Shown here in pieces: positions 29,522 through 41,253 of a stretch of 64,000 bases of DNA (positions are counted from its first letter, which is position 1; each line of letters begins with the position of its first letter). Under the pieces are notes generated by a model that was not told where the DNA came from, did not search any database, and worked only from the letters and a program-made list of their open reading frames with translations. This DNA comes from Ignavibacterium sp. (GTDB taxonomy: Bacteria > Bacteroidota > Ignavibacteria > Ignavibacteriales > Ignavibacteriaceae). The position numbers and the translations under genes are program-made. The stretch is from NCBI GenBank assembly GCA_018335755.1, contig JAGXRK010000032.1, forward strand, positions 61,385-125,384. Direction: 5' to 3'.

Positions 29522-32500
29522 CTAATTAACTTCAAGTTCTTTTTTCTCGTCTTCGGTAGCTTCAATTTCATTTGATTTGAGAGCAATCTTCCTATATTTT
29601 TTCAATCCTGTACCAGCTGGGATCAAGTGACCCATAACAACGTTTTCCTTTAAGCCAAGTAAATTGTCAACTTTTGCTTGAATTGCAGCATTGGCAAGAA
29701 CCTTGGTAGTTTCCTGGAATGAAGCCGCAGAAATGAAACTCTCCGTTGAGAGTGCCGCTTGAGTGATACCCAACAATATGTTTTCGAAAGTAGCTGGTTC
29801 AGCATCTCTTATCACAGCTTCCCTTTTTTCTTTTTTCTTCAAATCTGAGTTTATTTCTCTAATCTTCGATTTACTTACTAGCTGACCTACTTTAAGTTTA
29901 GAATCTCCCTTTTCCTCAACGTAGACAAGATTTTCTATTTTACTGTTTTCTTCAATAAACTCAATTTTATCAACAACATCTTCTTCAAGGAATTTGGTAT
30001 CGCCCGGTAAAACTATTCTTACTTTCTGAAGCATCTGTCTAACAATCACTTCTATATGCTTATCATTAATTTTCACACCTTGCAGGCGGTAAACATCCTG
30101 GATTTCATTAACGAGATATTCCTGAACAGCACTTGTGCCTTTTATTGCCAGGATATCATGAGGATTAACAGGACCATCTGTTATTTTTTCACCAGCAGGT
30201 ATTTCATCATTTTCCTGAACCAAAATGTGTCTTTGGAGTGGCACATTGTATTTTTTTTCATCAGACCCGTCAGGTGCCGTTACAATTATTTCTCTTGAAC
30301 CTTTCTTTCTGGCGCCGAATTTAACGAAGCCTTCTATTTCAGAAACAACAGCAGTTTCAAGAGGGCTACGAGCCTCAAACAATTCTGTTACTCGTGGAAG
30401 GCCACCTGTAATGTCTCTACTTTTTGATGTTTGTTTAGAAATTTTTGCTAATACAGTACCTGCTGATATCTTTTCACCTTCTTCAACTGACAGGTATGCT
30501 TTTACCGGAAGATTAAATGGCTTGGATTCACCATCATCAGTGATAATAACAATACTTGGTGTTAAATTTTTATCTTTCGATTCGATAACTACTTTCTGAA
30601 CGTGTCCGGTTTGTTCGTCAGTTACCTGCTGCATTGTAATATTATCAATAAGATCTGCAAATCTGACAGTTCCTGAAACGTCTGTAATAATAACTGCATT
30701 ATAAGGATCGTGATTATATAAAGGAGTTCTTTTATGAACAAGATCACCATCATTGATAACTAACTCAGCACCGTAGGGAACGTCATACTTCTTTATTTGA
30801 CGATTATCTTCATCATAAAGACCAATAGCACCTCGTCGTCCGGTAACAACTTTAATGGTCATATCCGGTCCGCCAAAGGGATCCTTTTCAATCTTTTCAA
30901 CAAAGTTAATTTTCTCAAAAACAATTTTACCTTCAGCATTGGTTTCAACCTGAGATTGACTAGCAATTCTGGAGGAGGTTCCGCCAAGGTGGAATGTTCT
31001 GAGAGTTAACTGTGTACCCGGTTCACCAATCGATTGAGCTGCAATGATTCCAACAGCTTCACCGACTTCAACTAATTTGCCGGTTGTAAGATTTCTGCCA
31101 TAACATTTAGCACATACACCCCGCTTTGATTCACAGGTTAATACTGTTCTGATATATACAGAATCAATATTTGCGTCTTCAATTTTCTCTGCAATCTCTT
31201 CAGTGATTACCTCACTACCTTCAACAATTAGTTCATCTGTTCTCGGGTGATAAACATCACCTTGCGCAACTCTTCCTGTAATTCTCTCAGCAAGCGGTTC
31301 TCTTTCCTGCTCAACATCTTTAAGTGCTTTAATTTCTATTCCTAGAATTGTTTCACAGTCTATTTCGCTAATGATAACATCCTGAGCAACATCCACCAAC
31401 CTTCTAGTCAGGTAGCCAGCATCGGCCGTTTTAAGAGCAGTATCAGCCAAACCTTTACGTGCACCGTGTGTAGAAATAAAATATTCCAGTACTGATAAAC
31501 CTTCTTTAAAGTTTGCAACAATGGGGTTTTCAATTATCTCTCCGGCTTGCCCGGTAAGAGATTTTTGTGGTTTCATCATTAATCCTCTCATACCAGCAAG
31601 CTGTCTAACCTGTTCCTGCGAACCTCTAGCACCTGAATCAACCATCATATGTAATGAATTGAATCCCTGGCTATGAACACGGATTTTTTCCATCAGTGCC
31701 CTGGCAACATCATTTGTAGTATGAGTCCAAACATCTATAATTTTATTATATCTTTCTGCATCTGTTATAACACCTACTTCGTGTTCGTTAAGTATACCTT
31801 CAACTTTTTTATTTGCTTTTTCAATAAGAGTTAATTTCTCTTCAGGAATAATCATATCGGTATAACTTATTGATAAACCACCGGCGGTTGCATATCTAAA
31901 ACCGATATCTTTAAGGTCATCAAGGAATTTTGCAGTAACTTTATTACCCATCTTTATAAACATCTGACCAATAAATCCACCAAAAGTTTTCTTAATCAAA
32001 AGCTGATTAAAAAATCCCATTTCCTTAGGCACTATAGAATTGAAAATAACTCTTCCCACTGTAGTTTCTAAAATACTTCCGTCAATCCTTACTTTGATTC
32101 TCGCATGTAGCCCCACAACCCTATTATTATAAGCTATAATTACTTCTTCAGAAGATGAGAAAATCATATCTTCACCTTTATCACCATCTTTCACTTTTGT
32201 CAGATAGTAACATCCCAGAACAATATCCTGAGTAGGTACAACAATTGGACTTCCATTTTGCGGTGAAAGTATGTTATGACTGCTTAACATAAGCAAGCTT
32301 GCTTCAAGCTGAGCTTCATAAGATAGAGGAACGTGAACGGCCATCTGGTCACCGTCAAAATCAGCGTTGAATGCGGTACAAACCATTGGATGGAGCTGAA
32401 TTGCTCTGCCATCAATCAGCACGGGCTGGAAAGCCTGAATTCCTAATCTGTGCAAAGTTGGCGCACGGTTAAGAAGAACCGGATGCGCTTCAATAACTTT

Positions 32501-33772
32501 TTCTAAAATATCCCAAATAATAGGATCTTTACGATCTACAACTTTTCTGGCGCTTTTTACAGTTTTATTATGTCCTCGTTCAATCAGTTTTCGTATAACA
32601 AATGGTTTAAATAATTCAATCGCCATATCCTTGGGAAGACCGCACTGGTGCAGTTTTAATTCAGGACCAACAACAATTACTGACCTACCGGAATAATCAA
32701 CTCGTTTACCAAGAAGGTTCTGGCGGAAACGGCCCTGCTTGCCTTTTAACATATCACTTAGTGATTTAAGCGGTCGGTTGTTATCGCTTCTAACTGCACT
32801 TCCCCTTCTGGAGTTGTCGAATAGTGCGTCAACTGCTTCCTGAAGCATTCGTTTTTCGTTTCTTAAAATTACCTCAGGTGCTTTAATATCAATTAACCTT
32901 TTAAGCCTGTTATTTCTAATTATCACTCTTCTGTATAAATCGTTAAGATCACTGGTAGCAAATCTGCCTCCTTCAAGAGGAACAAGTGGTCTTAATTCCG
33001 GGGGAATAACCGGAATGTAATTTAGCACCATCCATTCGGGTCTATTTGGAACCTTACCATCCTCCTCCTTGAATGATTCTATAACTCTTAGCCTTTTAAG
33101 AATATCCTGTTTCTTTTGCTGTGAAGTTTCTACCGCAAGCTGCTCTCTTAATTCTTTAGAAAGTTTTTCTACATCAGTATTTTTCAGAATGTTTTTAACA
33201 GCATCTCCGCCTATACGAGCTACAAATTTTTTCGGATCATTATCCTCAAGTTTTTCATTTCCATCGGGTAATGAGTTCAATACCTCGTAATACTGATCTT
33301 CGGAAATCAAATCTAATCTGCTTAAACCGGTTAATCCCGGATTAATTACAACATAAGATTCATAATAGATAACTTTTTCTAATTCTTTTAGGCTAAGTCC
33401 AATTATATTTCCAATTTTTGAAGGCTGTGCTCTAAAAAACCAGATATGTACTACAGGAACAGCAAGTCCAATATGACCCATTCTTTCACGACGCACACTT
33501 TTCTGGGTTACTTCAACACCGCATCTATCACAAATAATACCTTTATATCTTATTCTTTTATACTTACCACAGAAACATTCCCAATCACGTGTAGGTCCAA
33601 ATATTTTTTCACAAAACAAACCATCCTTTTCCGGACGGAAAGAACGATAGTTAATAGTTTCGGGTTTGGTTACTTCTCCATAAGATCTGGAAAGAATATC
33701 ATCCGGACTAGCTAAACCAATGGTTAAGCTGTGTATTTCACGCATTGCATTTTCTTGAATTCTAAAAGCCAT
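29522..33772 (-). CDS. rpoC: DNA-directed RNA polymerase beta' subunit
   Basis: Catalytic subunit carrying the active-site Mg. The 1416 residues have the N-terminal zinc site ([20 protein letters not shown]), the absolutely conserved [12 protein letters not shown] loop, the bridge helix/trigger loop region ([19 protein letters not shown]) and the second zinc site ([16 protein letters not shown]). An ordinary length for the Bacteroidota/Proteobacteria form with an insert in the trigger-loop region. It starts 42 bases after the rpoB stop. Confidence 0.98.
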   Translation of the reverse strand: MAFRIQENAMREIHSLTIGLASPDDILSRSYGEVTKPETINYRSFRPEKDGLFCEKIFGPTRDWECFCGKYKRIRYKGIICDRCGVEVTQKSVRRERMGHIGLAVPVVHIWFFRAQPSKIGNIIGLSLKELEKVIYYESYVVINPGLTGLSRLDLISEDQYYEVLNSLPDGNEKLEDNDPKKFVARIGGDAVKNILKNTDVEKLSKELREQLAVETSQQKKQDILKRLRVIESFKEEDGKVPNRPEWMVLNYIPVIPPELRPLVPLEGGRFATSDLNDLYRRVIIRNNRLKRLIDIKAPEVILRNEKRMLQEAVDALFDNSRRGSAVRSDNNRPLKSLSDMLKGKQGRFRQNLLGKRVDYSGRSVIVVGPELKLHQCGLPKDMAIELFKPFVIRKLIERGHNKTVKSARKVVDRKDPIIWDILEKVIEAHPVLLNRAPTLHRLGIQAFQPVLIDGRAIQLHPMVCTAFNADFDGDQMAVHVPLSYEAQLEASLLMLSSHNILSPQNGSPIVVPTQDIVLGCYYLTKVKDGDKGEDMIFSSSEEVIIAYNNRVVGLHARIKVRIDGSILETTVGRVIFNSIVPKEMGFFNQLLIKKTFGGFIGQMFIKMGNKVTAKFLDDLKDIGFRYATAGGLSISYTDMIIPEEKLTLIEKANKKVEGILNEHEVGVITDAERYNKIIDVWTHTTNDVARALMEKIRVHSQGFNSLHMMVDSGARGSQEQVRQLAGMRGLMMKPQKSLTGQAGEIIENPIVANFKEGLSVLEYFISTHGARKGLADTALKTADAGYLTRRLVDVAQDVIISEIDCETILGIEIKALKDVEQEREPLAERITGRVAQGDVYHPRTDELIVEGSEVITEEIAEKIEDANIDSVYIRTVLTCESKRGVCAKCYGRNLTTGKLVEVGEAVGIIAAQSIGEPGTQLTLRTFHLGGTSSRIASQSQVETNAEGKIVFEKINFVEKIEKDPFGGPDMTIKVVTGRRGAIGLYDEDNRQIKKYDVPYGAELVINDGDLVHKRTPLYNHDPYNAVIITDVSGTVRFADLIDNITMQQVTDEQTGHVQKVVIESKDKNLTPSIVIITDDGESKPFNLPVKAYLSVEEGEKISAGTVLAKISKQTSKSRDITGGLPRVTELFEARSPLETAVVSEIEGFVKFGARKKGSREIIVTAPDGSDEKKYNVPLQRHILVQENDEIPAGEKITDGPVNPHDILAIKGTSAVQEYLVNEIQDVYRLQGVKINDKHIEVIVRQMLQKVRIVLPGDTKFLEEDVVDKIEFIEENSKIENLVYVEEKGDSKLKVGQLVSKSKIREINSDLKKKEKREAVIRDAEPATFENILLGITQAALSTESFISAASFQETTKVLANAAIQAKVDNLLGLKENVVMGHLIPAGTGLKKYRKIALKSNEIEATEDEKKELEVN

Positions 33773-33814
33773 ATAAATTATCTCCTGATTACTATGTGAA
33801 AAATTTAATCAACG

Positions 33815-36800
33815 TTAATTAATTTTTATATCCAGTCCGAGTCCCTGGAGTTCTTTAATTAAAACGTTGAATGATTCGGGAACATTAGGTTCCGGTAAAT
33901 TATCACCCTTAACAATAGACTCATAAGCCTTAGCTCTACCAGACACATCATCACTTTTCACAGTTAAAATTTCCTGAAGAATATGTGAAGCACCGTATCC
34001 TTCAAGAGCCCAAACTTCCATTTCGCCGAATCTTTGACCTCCAAACTGAGCCTTACCACCAAGCGGCTGCTGGGTAATAAGTGAGTATGGGCCAATTGAA
34101 CGAGCATGAATTTTGTCATCGACAAGATGACTTAACTTCAACATATAAATGTACCCGCAAGTAACTTTCTGATGAAATTTTTCACCTGTTCTTCCATCAT
34201 AAAGTTCTGTTTTACTTCCGCTTTCTAAACCAGCTTTTTCAAGCCATTCATCAACATCATCCACATTAGCACCATCAAAAATGGGGGTTGCAAACTTAAC
34301 TCCAAGTCTTTTACCTACCCATCCTAATGCTGTTTCATAAAGCTGTCCCAAGTTCATTCTTGATGGTACACCAAGGGGATTTAATATAATATCAACGGGG
34401 GTTCCATCAGGTAAAAAGGGCATTTCCTCAACAGGAACTAATTTAGCAACAACGCCTTTGTTACCGTGTCGGCCGGCCATTTTATCACCAACAGCAAGTT
34501 TTCTTTTTTTAGCAACATATACTTTAGCAAGCTGAACTATTCCGGGAGGCAGCTCATCGCCGCTTTGAATTTTTATTCTTTCCCGTTTGAATTCTTCTTC
34601 AAGGTCAACCAGTATATCAAAATAGTTTTTAAATAAAGCCTGAATAAGGTTGTTCAATTTCTTTGCTTCAAACCAATCAAGTGTATAATCAAGCTTTGAA
34701 ATGTCTTCCATTGAAGAGAAAGTAGTGTCTTTTATGGTAGTTCCACTTCTAAAAACTATAGACCCATCTAGATCCCTGATTCCTGTGGTGCTCTGACCAT
34801 TAGTAATTTTCGTTAATTTTTCGACAAATTTCTGATAATGATCTGCAACTTTCTTCTTATGATAGCTTTCAATCTGATCTAAGGCAAGTTTTTCCACTTT
34901 TTTAGATTCATTATCTTTTCTTTTTCTACTGAAAAGTCTGGTTTTGATTACCGTTCCTTTTAAACCGGGAGGAGCTTTTAATGAAGCATCCTTAACATCA
35001 CCGGCTTTATCACCAAAAATTGCACGAAGCAGTTTTTCTTCAGGCGTTGGATCAGTTTCACCCTTCGGAGTAATTTTTCCAATAAGGATATCACCTTCTT
35101 TTACTTCAGCACCTTCTCTTACTATACCATCTTCATCCAAATTTTTGACAGCTTCTTCACTAACGTTTGGAATTTCTCGAGTTAATTCTTCTTCGCCTCT
35201 TTTAGTTTCTCTAACCTGAAGTTCAAATTCCTCAATGTGTAATGATGTATAAGTATCGTCACTTACTAATCTTTCACTAATGATAATTGCGTCTTCAAAA
35301 TTATAGCCTCGCCAGGGCATAAAAGCCACTAAAACATTTCTGCCTAATGCCAATTCGCCTTGGTCTGTAGCTGCTCCATCGGCTAATACATCGTTTTTCG
35401 CAACTCGCTGACCTTCGGAAACTATAGGTCTTTGATTTACAGACGTTTCCTGATTTGTACCGTGAAATTTTGTTAAATTATATTCAACTCTTCTTACATC
35501 GTTAAAGCTTGTAAGGGCTTCAAAACTATTAGGATTTATGTCATATTTAACAACAATTATGGTTGAATCGACATATTCAACAACACCATCATCCTCTGCT
35601 ACTAATAGTGCTCTGGAATCACGGGCAACTTTAGCTTCCATACCGGTACCGACAATAGGAGCTTTAGGCCTTAAAAGTGGGACAGCCTGACGTTGCATGT
35701 TAGAACCCATAAGTGCTCTGTTAGCATCATCATGTTCAAGAAAAGGAATAAGTGCAGCTGCGGCACTAACCAGCTGAGCCGGAGCGACGTCCATAAATTG
35801 TACTTCCTCCGGATGCACTATTGGGAATTCACCTTTAAGTCTGGACTTAACTCTTTCTTTAGCAAACCGACTTTGTTCATCAAGTGTAGCATTTGCCTGA
35901 GCAATAGTATATTTATCTTCCTGTTCCGCTGTTAAATATTCAATCTCTTTTGAAACTTTGCCTTTCGAAACTTTTCTATAAGGAGTTTCAAGAAATCCGT
36001 ACCTGTTAACTCTTGCATAGATTGTAAGTGAAGATATCAAACCGATGTTCGGACCTTCAGGAGTCTCAATAGGGCATAAACGTCCATAATGAGTATAATG
36101 AACATCTCTTACTTCAAATCCAGCTCTTTCTCTTGTTAAACCGCCCGGACCGAGAGCAGACATTCTTCTTTTATGTGTAAGTTCTGCTAATGGATTAGTC
36201 TGATCCATAAACTGTGACAGTTGATTTGTTCCAAAGAATGCATTGATAACGCTTGTTATAGTTCTTGCATTAACAAGATCCTGCGGAGTGAAATTTTCAG
36301 TATCGCGCATATTCATACGTTCTTTAATAGTTCTGGCCATACGTGCCATACCTATATTAAACTGCTGGGAAAGCTGTTCACCTACAGTTCTGATTCTTCT
36401 ATTTCCTAAATGATCAATATCGTCGACAGAAACATTGCCCTGCTTAAGTTCAATGATGTGAGTCATGATCGCAATAATATCTTCAACTGTAAGAACCGTG
36501 GTAGTTTCAGGGATGTTTAATTTGAGCTTATCATTCATTCTGTGACGGCCAACATCACCAAGGTCATATCTTTTATCATTAAAGAAAAGCTTATCAATTA
36601 ATGCTTCAGCAGTTTCTACATCCGGAGATTCACCTGATCTGAGTTGCCTGTAGATTGCATATAAGGCTTCTTCCTTTGTATGTGATGTATCTTTACGAAG
36701 TGTATTTACAATCAAATCCTGATCCGGAGAAGATTCTGACTTCAAGAACTTCAATTTTTCAACTTCGGCGTCGTCAATTCTCTCAAGGTCTTCCTCAGTT

Positions 36801-37600
36801 AAAACCGAGTCGCGGGTTAAGAATATTTCTCCAGTCGACATATCAAATACATCACTGGCAATCATTCTACCAAGGTAATTTTCAAGATTAACTTTTTTTA
36901 CCGATACTTCTTCGACGAGATCAAATAAATCTAAGATTTTGTCATCGGAATCATAACCAATAGCCCTTAATAAAGTAGTGGCGGGAAACTTTTTTCGCCT
37001 GTCTATGTATACATACATTATATAGTTTATGTCTGTGGCAAATTCAACCCAGGAACCCCTCAACGGAATAATTCTGGCCGAATAAATAGGTGTCCCATTT
37101 GGGTGGGTAGTCTGCGCAAATGCAACTCCCGGAGAACGATGAAGCTGTGAAACAATTACTCTTTCAGCACCATTAATAACAAAGGTACCTTTCTCCGTCA
37201 TAAAGGGTAAGTTACCCAGATAAACTTCCTGTTCAACAGTATTTACAAACTCCTCAGTTTCAGGATCTTTTGTAGACAAACGTAATTTTGCCTTTAGAGG
37301 AGCAGCGAAGGATAATCCTCTTTCAATACATTCGTCTACTGAAAATCTGGCTTTCTCAATATTATACTCAAGAAAATCGAGTCTATAATTCTCTTTATTA
37401 TCAAAAATCGGAAAGTTAGTATTGAAAACCTGTTGTAAACCTTTAAGCTCACGCTTATTTGGTAAAACATTATGCTGAACAAAATCTTCAAAAGTTTCAG
37501 TTTGAATTGCAAGTAAATCCGGAGATTCCAGCACTGATGAGATTTGTCCAAAAGAAATTCGGTTATTATTCAATTGAAAGTCCTCCTGGTAATGATTCAA
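33815..37600 (-). CDS. rpoB: DNA-directed RNA polymerase beta subunit
   Basis: The 1261 residues contain the complete beta core. The rifampicin pocket ([20 protein letters not shown], then [17 protein letters not shown]) keeps the Asp, His and Ser residues that mutate in resistance, so rifampicin sensitivity is predicted. [12 protein letters not shown] and the C-terminal [14 protein letters not shown] clamp-contact segment are present. It is separated from rplL by a hairpin (37648-37673) and from rpoC by 42 bases. Confidence 0.98.
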   Translation of the reverse strand: MNHYQEDFQLNNNRISFGQISSVLESPDLLAIQTETFEDFVQHNVLPNKRELKGLQQVFNTNFPIFDNKENYRLDFLEYNIEKARFSVDECIERGLSFAAPLKAKLRLSTKDPETEEFVNTVEQEVYLGNLPFMTEKGTFVINGAERVIVSQLHRSPGVAFAQTTHPNGTPIYSARIIPLRGSWVEFATDINYIMYVYIDRRKKFPATTLLRAIGYDSDDKILDLFDLVEEVSVKKVNLENYLGRMIASDVFDMSTGEIFLTRDSVLTEEDLERIDDAEVEKLKFLKSESSPDQDLIVNTLRKDTSHTKEEALYAIYRQLRSGESPDVETAEALIDKLFFNDKRYDLGDVGRHRMNDKLKLNIPETTTVLTVEDIIAIMTHIIELKQGNVSVDDIDHLGNRRIRTVGEQLSQQFNIGMARMARTIKERMNMRDTENFTPQDLVNARTITSVINAFFGTNQLSQFMDQTNPLAELTHKRRMSALGPGGLTRERAGFEVRDVHYTHYGRLCPIETPEGPNIGLISSLTIYARVNRYGFLETPYRKVSKGKVSKEIEYLTAEQEDKYTIAQANATLDEQSRFAKERVKSRLKGEFPIVHPEEVQFMDVAPAQLVSAAAALIPFLEHDDANRALMGSNMQRQAVPLLRPKAPIVGTGMEAKVARDSRALLVAEDDGVVEYVDSTIIVVKYDINPNSFEALTSFNDVRRVEYNLTKFHGTNQETSVNQRPIVSEGQRVAKNDVLADGAATDQGELALGRNVLVAFMPWRGYNFEDAIIISERLVSDDTYTSLHIEEFELQVRETKRGEEELTREIPNVSEEAVKNLDEDGIVREGAEVKEGDILIGKITPKGETDPTPEEKLLRAIFGDKAGDVKDASLKAPPGLKGTVIKTRLFSRKRKDNESKKVEKLALDQIESYHKKKVADHYQKFVEKLTKITNGQSTTGIRDLDGSIVFRSGTTIKDTTFSSMEDISKLDYTLDWFEAKKLNNLIQALFKNYFDILVDLEEEFKRERIKIQSGDELPPGIVQLAKVYVAKKRKLAVGDKMAGRHGNKGVVAKLVPVEEMPFLPDGTPVDIILNPLGVPSRMNLGQLYETALGWVGKRLGVKFATPIFDGANVDDVDEWLEKAGLESGSKTELYDGRTGEKFHQKVTCGYIYMLKLSHLVDDKIHARSIGPYSLITQQPLGGKAQFGGQRFGEMEVWALEGYGASHILQEILTVKSDDVSGRAKAYESIVKGDNLPEPNVPESFNVLIKELQGLGLDIKIN

Positions 37601-37647
37601 AATCTGTTTTTCTTACCTGATACAACGTTAATCATTAATATAAATAC

Positions 37648-37673
37648 GATAAGACGGACTAATCCGCCTTATC
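37648..37673 (-). promoter_or_regulatory. rplL-rpoB intercistronic hairpin
   Basis: An 11-bp stem (648-658 with 663-673) with a 4-base loop. Pair 654/667 is A-C on the plus strand and U-G in the minus transcript, so the fold is specific to the operon mRNA. E. coli has an attenuator and RNase III site at exactly this junction. There is no U tract. Confidence 0.7.
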
Positions 37674-37712
37674 ATTGAATGTGATAAATTCTATTATCTA
37701 AAAAGGAATTAA

Positions 37713-38093
37713 TTACTTTAAATCTACTGAAGCACCGGCTTCTTCAAGTTCTTTTTTAACCTTTTCGGCTTCATCTTTAGATACACCCTCTTTGACCGGC
37801 TTTGGAGCGCCATCAACAAGGTCTTTTGCTTCTTTGAGTCCTAAACCAGTGTGAGCTCTAACAACTTTAATCACATTGATCTTCTTTTCGCCAGCTGAAA
37901 GTAAAATAACATCAAATTCTGTTTTTTCTTCAACCGGGGCTGCATCAGCACCACCTCCAACTGCACCAGCCATCATAACCGGAGCTGCAGCAGTGACACC
38001 AAATTCATCTTCCAAAGCCTTTTTAAGCTCTGAAGCTTCAACTAATGTAAGCCCTTTAATTTTTTCTACTAATTCAGCAATTTTTTCTGACAT
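37713..38093 (-). CDS. rplL: 50S ribosomal protein L7/L12
   Basis: Stalk protein that recruits translation GTPases, present in several copies per ribosome. The 126 residues have the N-terminal dimerisation helices, an Ala/Gly-rich hinge ([18 protein letters not shown]) and the C-terminal domain ([20 protein letters not shown]). It follows rplJ by 33 bases. Confidence 0.98.
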   Translation of the reverse strand: MSEKIAELVEKIKGLTLVEASELKKALEDEFGVTAAAPVMMAGAVGGGADAAPVEEKTEFDVILLSAGEKKINVIKVVRAHTGLGLKEAKDLVDGAPKPVKEGVSKDEAEKVKKELEEAGASVDLK

Positions 38094-38126
38094 TTTAATA
38101 TTTCTCCTGATTTTATTTCAAATTTA

Positions 38127-38663
38127 TTATGCAGCTTCTCTTTTAGATATTTGATCAACAACGCTTACCAGATCTCTAACTACAGCGTTTATTGCGCCAA
38201 CTATACCTGAAGCCGGTGAATTGAGACTTCCCATAATGCTTGCAATTAATTCTTCCTTAGATGGCAATAAGGCCAATTCATTCAGTCTTGTTCCATCATA
38301 GTAATCTGTACTGATGTAACAAGCTTTCAATGCAAGTTTTTTGGAAGTATCAAAGTACTTTTTAATTATTTTTGCCGGAGCAACCGGATTATCTGAAGCA
38401 AATGCAAACCCGGTCATTCCTTCTAAATGATCTGCAAGTTTTTCAAACTTACCACTTTCCTGCAGTGCTCTTTTAAATAAGGTATTTTTATAAACCTTAT
38501 ATCTGACACCTTCTTTTCGGAATTGATTCCTGATATCACTGATATCGGCCACATTAATTCCGGAATAGTCAGTAAGAAAAACGGCAGATGATCCATTAAT
38601 CACTTCCAATATCTCGGAAATGACTTCTGCTTTTTCGTTCTTATTCATTTTACTCCCGAACAC
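38127..38663 (-). CDS. rplJ: 50S ribosomal protein L10
   Basis: Stalk base that anchors L7/L12; the L10-L12 complex represses its own mRNA in other bacteria. The 178 residues include VFLTDYSGINVADISDIRNQ and KNTLFKRALQESG. The 80-base leader upstream contains a hairpin, a suitable autoregulatory site. Confidence 0.97.
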   Translation of the reverse strand: MFGSKMNKNEKAEVISEILEVINGSSAVFLTDYSGINVADISDIRNQFRKEGVRYKVYKNTLFKRALQESGKFEKLADHLEGMTGFAFASDNPVAPAKIIKKYFDTSKKLALKACYISTDYYDGTRLNELALLPSKEELIASIMGSLNSPASGIVGAINAVVRDLVSVVDQISKREAA

Positions 38664-38743
38664 AGTGTTTAATTAATCGTGTCGGTTCCGTTTTTTACGG
38701 AACTCGTTAGAAGCTATTTTTTTGAGTGCGTAAATTCTTTTTA
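38664..38743 (-). promoter_or_regulatory. Candidate L10 leader (autoregulatory) upstream of rplJ
   Basis: The rplA-rplJ gap is much longer than other gaps in the operon. A perfect 7-bp GC-containing hairpin (685-691 with 697-703, loop of five) lies about 20 bases before the rplJ start region. L10-L12 leaders occupy this position in many bacteria. I cannot confirm the conserved L10 leader fold by eye. Confidence 0.5.
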
Positions 38744-39439
38744 TTAGACGACAGCTACTTCATCTCTAGTTATTTTAAGACCTGGCCCCATTGAACTGGA
38801 CAAGTATAGGCTTTTTACATACTGACCCTTTGCTGATGCAGGTTTTAATTTAACAATTGTATTGAGAAATGCTTTAGTATTATCGACTAGCTTATCAGTT
38901 TCAAAATTTAATTTTCCAATGGATGTATGAACAATACCTGTTTTATCAACTCTAAATTCAATCTTACCAGCTTTAACTTCCTTAACCGCCTGAGCAACAT
39001 CCATGGTAACCGTACCACTTTTAGGATTTGGCATTAGACCTTTAGGCCCCAATACTTTTCCCAGTTTACCAAGTTCACCCATAGAATCCGGTGTAGAAAT
39101 TACAACGTCAATATCAGCCCAGCCACTCTTCAACTTTTCAAGGTAATCTTCAAACCCGGCATGATCTGCACCAGCATCCAGTGCTTCCTGAGCTTTAGCA
39201 CCTTTGGCAATAACAAGAACTCTTACTTGTTTTCCTGTACCGTGAGGCAATGAAACCGTACCTCTTACCATTTGATCGGCGTGCCTGGGGTCAACACCAA
39301 GTCTAATAGCAACATCAAGAGATTCAACAAATTTAACCCCAGAGGCTTTTTTTAATGCGTCAATTGCTTCAGATATTGTATACTCTTTTGCAATATCAAC
39401 TGATTTCAATGTTTCTTTATTTCTTTTAGTTTTTTGCAT
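38744..39439 (-). CDS. rplA: 50S ribosomal protein L1
   Basis: L1-stalk protein at the E site, and repressor of the L11-L1 mRNA in E. coli. The 231 residues contain VDPRHADQMVRGTVSLPHGT and PDSMGELGKLGKVLGPKGLM. It starts 16 bases after rplK. Confidence 0.98.
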   Translation of the reverse strand: MQKTKRNKETLKSVDIAKEYTISEAIDALKKASGVKFVESLDVAIRLGVDPRHADQMVRGTVSLPHGTGKQVRVLVIAKGAKAQEALDAGADHAGFEDYLEKLKSGWADIDVVISTPDSMGELGKLGKVLGPKGLMPNPKSGTVTMDVAQAVKEVKAGKIEFRVDKTGIVHTSIGKLNFETDKLVDNTKAFLNTIVKLKPASAKGQYVKSLYLSSSMGPGLKITRDEVAVV

Positions 39440-39454
39440 TTCTACACCATAAAA

Positions 39455-39883
39455 TTATTTATCTTCAACAGTGATACCCATACTGCGTGCTGTACCCGCA
39501 ACCATACTTGTTGCGTGCTCCATATCAAAAGCATTCAAATCGGGCATTTTAAGTTTTGCTATTTCTTCAACCTGAGATTTGGTAACCTTACCAACTTTTG
39601 TTCTGTGTGATTCTGCAGAACCTTTTTCAACCTTAGCCGCTTTTTTAAGCAGCACAGCAGCAGGTGGAGTTTTTGTAATAAAAGTAAATGACTTATCTGT
39701 ATAAACTGTAATTACAACAGGTATAATTAAACCATCCTTATCACCTGTTCTTGCATTGAACTGCTTGCAGAACTCCATAATGTTAACGCCTTTTTGACCT
39801 AAAGCAGGACCAACAGGCGGTGAGGGATTTGCCTTACCAGCTGGAATTTGAAGCTTTATATATGCATCAATCTTTTTTGCCAT
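39455..39883 (-). CDS. rplK: 50S ribosomal protein L11
   Basis: GTPase-centre protein, thiostrepton target. The 142 residues include [20 protein letters not shown] and [15 protein letters not shown]. It follows nusG by 28 bases. Confidence 0.98.
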   Translation of the reverse strand: MAKKIDAYIKLQIPAGKANPSPPVGPALGQKGVNIMEFCKQFNARTGDKDGLIIPVVITVYTDKSFTFITKTPPAAVLLKKAAKVEKGSAESHRTKVGKVTKSQVEEIAKLKMPDLNAFDMEHATSMVAGTARSMGITVEDK

Positions 39884-39910
39884 AATTTTATAACCTATTA
39901 ATAACTTTAA

Positions 39911-40447
39911 TTATTTTTCTAATTCTGCTTGAACGAAATCAATTTCAACCGGAGTTTTTCTTCCGAATATTGAAACCATAACTTTTATTTTCATTTTTTC
40001 TTCATTTACTTCCTGAATGGTTCCGGAGAAATTGTTGAATGGACCATCAATGATTTTGACCAAATCACCATTTCTGAATATAGTTTCTAAACGCTCGCCG
40101 CTTTCATCCTGTGTTATTCGTCCAACTATTCGTTTAACTTCTTCCGGCTGAAGAGGGTTCGGATTATTTGCGGTACCAAGAAAGCCCATAACCGACTGGG
40201 TATTAAGAATAAAATCTTTTACCTGATTATCTAAATCAGCCTGAACAAGAATATAACCCGGGAAGAAATTTTTAGTTTTACTTCTTTTTTTACCATCCTT
40301 TACTTCAAAAACTTTTTCCATAGGTACAAGAATTTCATGAATCTTAGCCCTTAAAGATTCATTATCCAGGAGTTCTGTCTCCAACAAAGTTTTTACCTTG
40401 TTTTCATGACCCGAAAAAGTTCTAACAACATACCACTTCGATTCCAT
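39911..40447 (-). CDS. nusG: Transcription termination/antitermination factor NusG
   Basis: Processivity factor that links RNA polymerase to Rho and the ribosome. The 178 residues have the NGN domain (WYVVRTFSGHENKVKTLLE, FFPGYILV) and a C-terminal KOW domain (VKIIDGPFNNFSGTIQEV). It starts 5 bases after the secE stop. Confidence 0.97.
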   Translation of the reverse strand: MESKWYVVRTFSGHENKVKTLLETELLDNESLRAKIHEILVPMEKVFEVKDGKKRSKTKNFFPGYILVQADLDNQVKDFILNTQSVMGFLGTANNPNPLQPEEVKRIVGRITQDESGERLETIFRNGDLVKIIDGPFNNFSGTIQEVNEEKMKIKVMVSIFGRKTPVEIDFVQAELEK

Positions 40448-40452
40448 ACCTG

Positions 40453-40635
40453 TTAAAATATCCCTTTAAATACCTGAGTAATAAGAAAGTCGATTACATA
40501 TGTAAAGGTTGCAAGAACGAGACAAACAACAATTACAACTTTTGTAGATTCAAAAAGCTCGGCCTTAGTTGGCCAGGTAACTTTTTTCATTTCTTTAACA
40601 ACATCCTGAAAGAAATTAATAATTTTCTCTTTCAT
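40453..40635 (-). CDS. secE: Preprotein translocase subunit SecE
   Basis: Single-span SecE of 60 residues: an amphipathic part (FFQDVVKEMKKVTWPTKAEL) followed by one membrane segment (VVIVVCLVLATFTYVIDFLI). It lies immediately before nusG, as in most bacteria, and about 20 bases downstream of tRNA-Trp. Confidence 0.96.
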   Translation of the reverse strand: MKEKIINFFQDVVKEMKKVTWPTKAELFESTKVVIVVCLVLATFTYVIDFLITQVFKGIF

Positions 40636-40656
40636 ACAAATCCTTTGCTAATAGTG

Positions 40657-40730
40657 CACGTCAGGAGGGACTCGAACCCCCAACCTGCGGTTTTGGAGAC
40701 CGCTGCTCTAGCCAATTGAGCTACTGACGT
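40657..40730 (-). tRNA. tRNA-Trp (anticodon CCA)
   Basis: Acceptor ACGTCAG pairs perfectly with CTGACGT; T8, D arm with GCTCAATTGGCTAGAGC, anticodon arm GCGGT-CTCCAAA-ACCGC and a TTCGAGT T-loop. The discriminator is G, typical for tRNA-Trp, and no CCA is encoded. It sits between rpmG and secE, the classic tRNA-Trp/secE/nusG linkage. Confidence 0.97.
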
Positions 40731-40738
40731 ATCCAAAC

Positions 40739-40888
40739 TTATTTTGTTTCTTTGTGAATAGTATGTTTTTTATCCCAACGGCAGTATTTTTTGAATTCTA
40801 CTCTGCCCGGGTGAAGTCTTTTATTTTTAGTAGTAGTGTAGTTTCTTCTTTTACACTCTGTACATTCTAATGTGATGATATCTCTCAT
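40739..40888 (-). CDS. rpmG: 50S ribosomal protein L33 with three of four zinc cysteines
   Basis: Forty-nine codons begin [20 protein letters not shown] and end [15 protein letters not shown]. Cys9, Cys12 and Cys36 remain from the C+ zinc knuckle, but the fourth ligand position (39) is Asp. It may bind zinc with Asp or be a degenerate form. It lies between tRNA-Thr and tRNA-Trp and was too short for ordinary ORF calling. Confidence 0.93.
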   Translation of the reverse strand: MRDIITLECTECKRRNYTTTKNKRLHPGRVEFKKYCRWDKKHTIHKETK

Positions 40889-40981
40889 AACGATCTCTTT
40901 TAATTAGTTAAGCAGCTGTTAAGTTATTAACAATCTGAAATCAAATTTCAATTAACAATAAAATCAAACTGAATTTGATTG

Positions 40982-41054
40982 AGCTGACGACCGGGATTGA
41001 ACCGGTGACCTCATCCTTACCAAGGATGTGCTCTACCAACTGAGCTACGTCAGC
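40982..41054 (-). tRNA. tRNA-Thr (anticodon GGT)
   Basis: Acceptor GCTGACG/CGTCAGC, T8, D arm GCTCAGTTGGTAGAGC, anticodon arm CATCC-TTGGTAA-GGATG with GGT, and T-loop TTCAATC. The discriminator is T and no CCA is encoded. Confidence 0.97.
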
Positions 41055-41152
41055 CTGATAGAATTATTTAACTATAAAAAAATCCCTGAATAAAAAAGGG
41101 ATATGTTTACAAAAATCCGGCCCCATAAATTGAAGGGAAATTCAATAGGCTG

Positions 41153-41226
41153 AGCGGGAGACGGGACTCGAACCCGCGACCAACAGCTTGGAAGGCTGTG
41201 ACTCTAGCCAACTGAGTTACTCCCGC
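41153..41226 (-). tRNA. tRNA-Gly (anticodon TCC)
   Basis: Acceptor GCGGGAG/CTCCCGC, T8, D arm with CTCAGTTGGCTAGAG, anticodon arm ACAGC-CTTCCAA-GCTGT with TCC, and T-loop TTCGAGT. No CCA is encoded. It belongs to the tRNA-Tyr-Gly-Thr cluster. Confidence 0.97.
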
Positions 41227-41253
41227 AATTTGAACATAAAAATAAAGAACAAG

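Noticed and set aside
29522..37600. Rifampicin or streptomycin resistance changes in rpoB and rpsL
   Set aside because: The key residues in the rifampicin pocket and in the S12 Lys loops are wild type.
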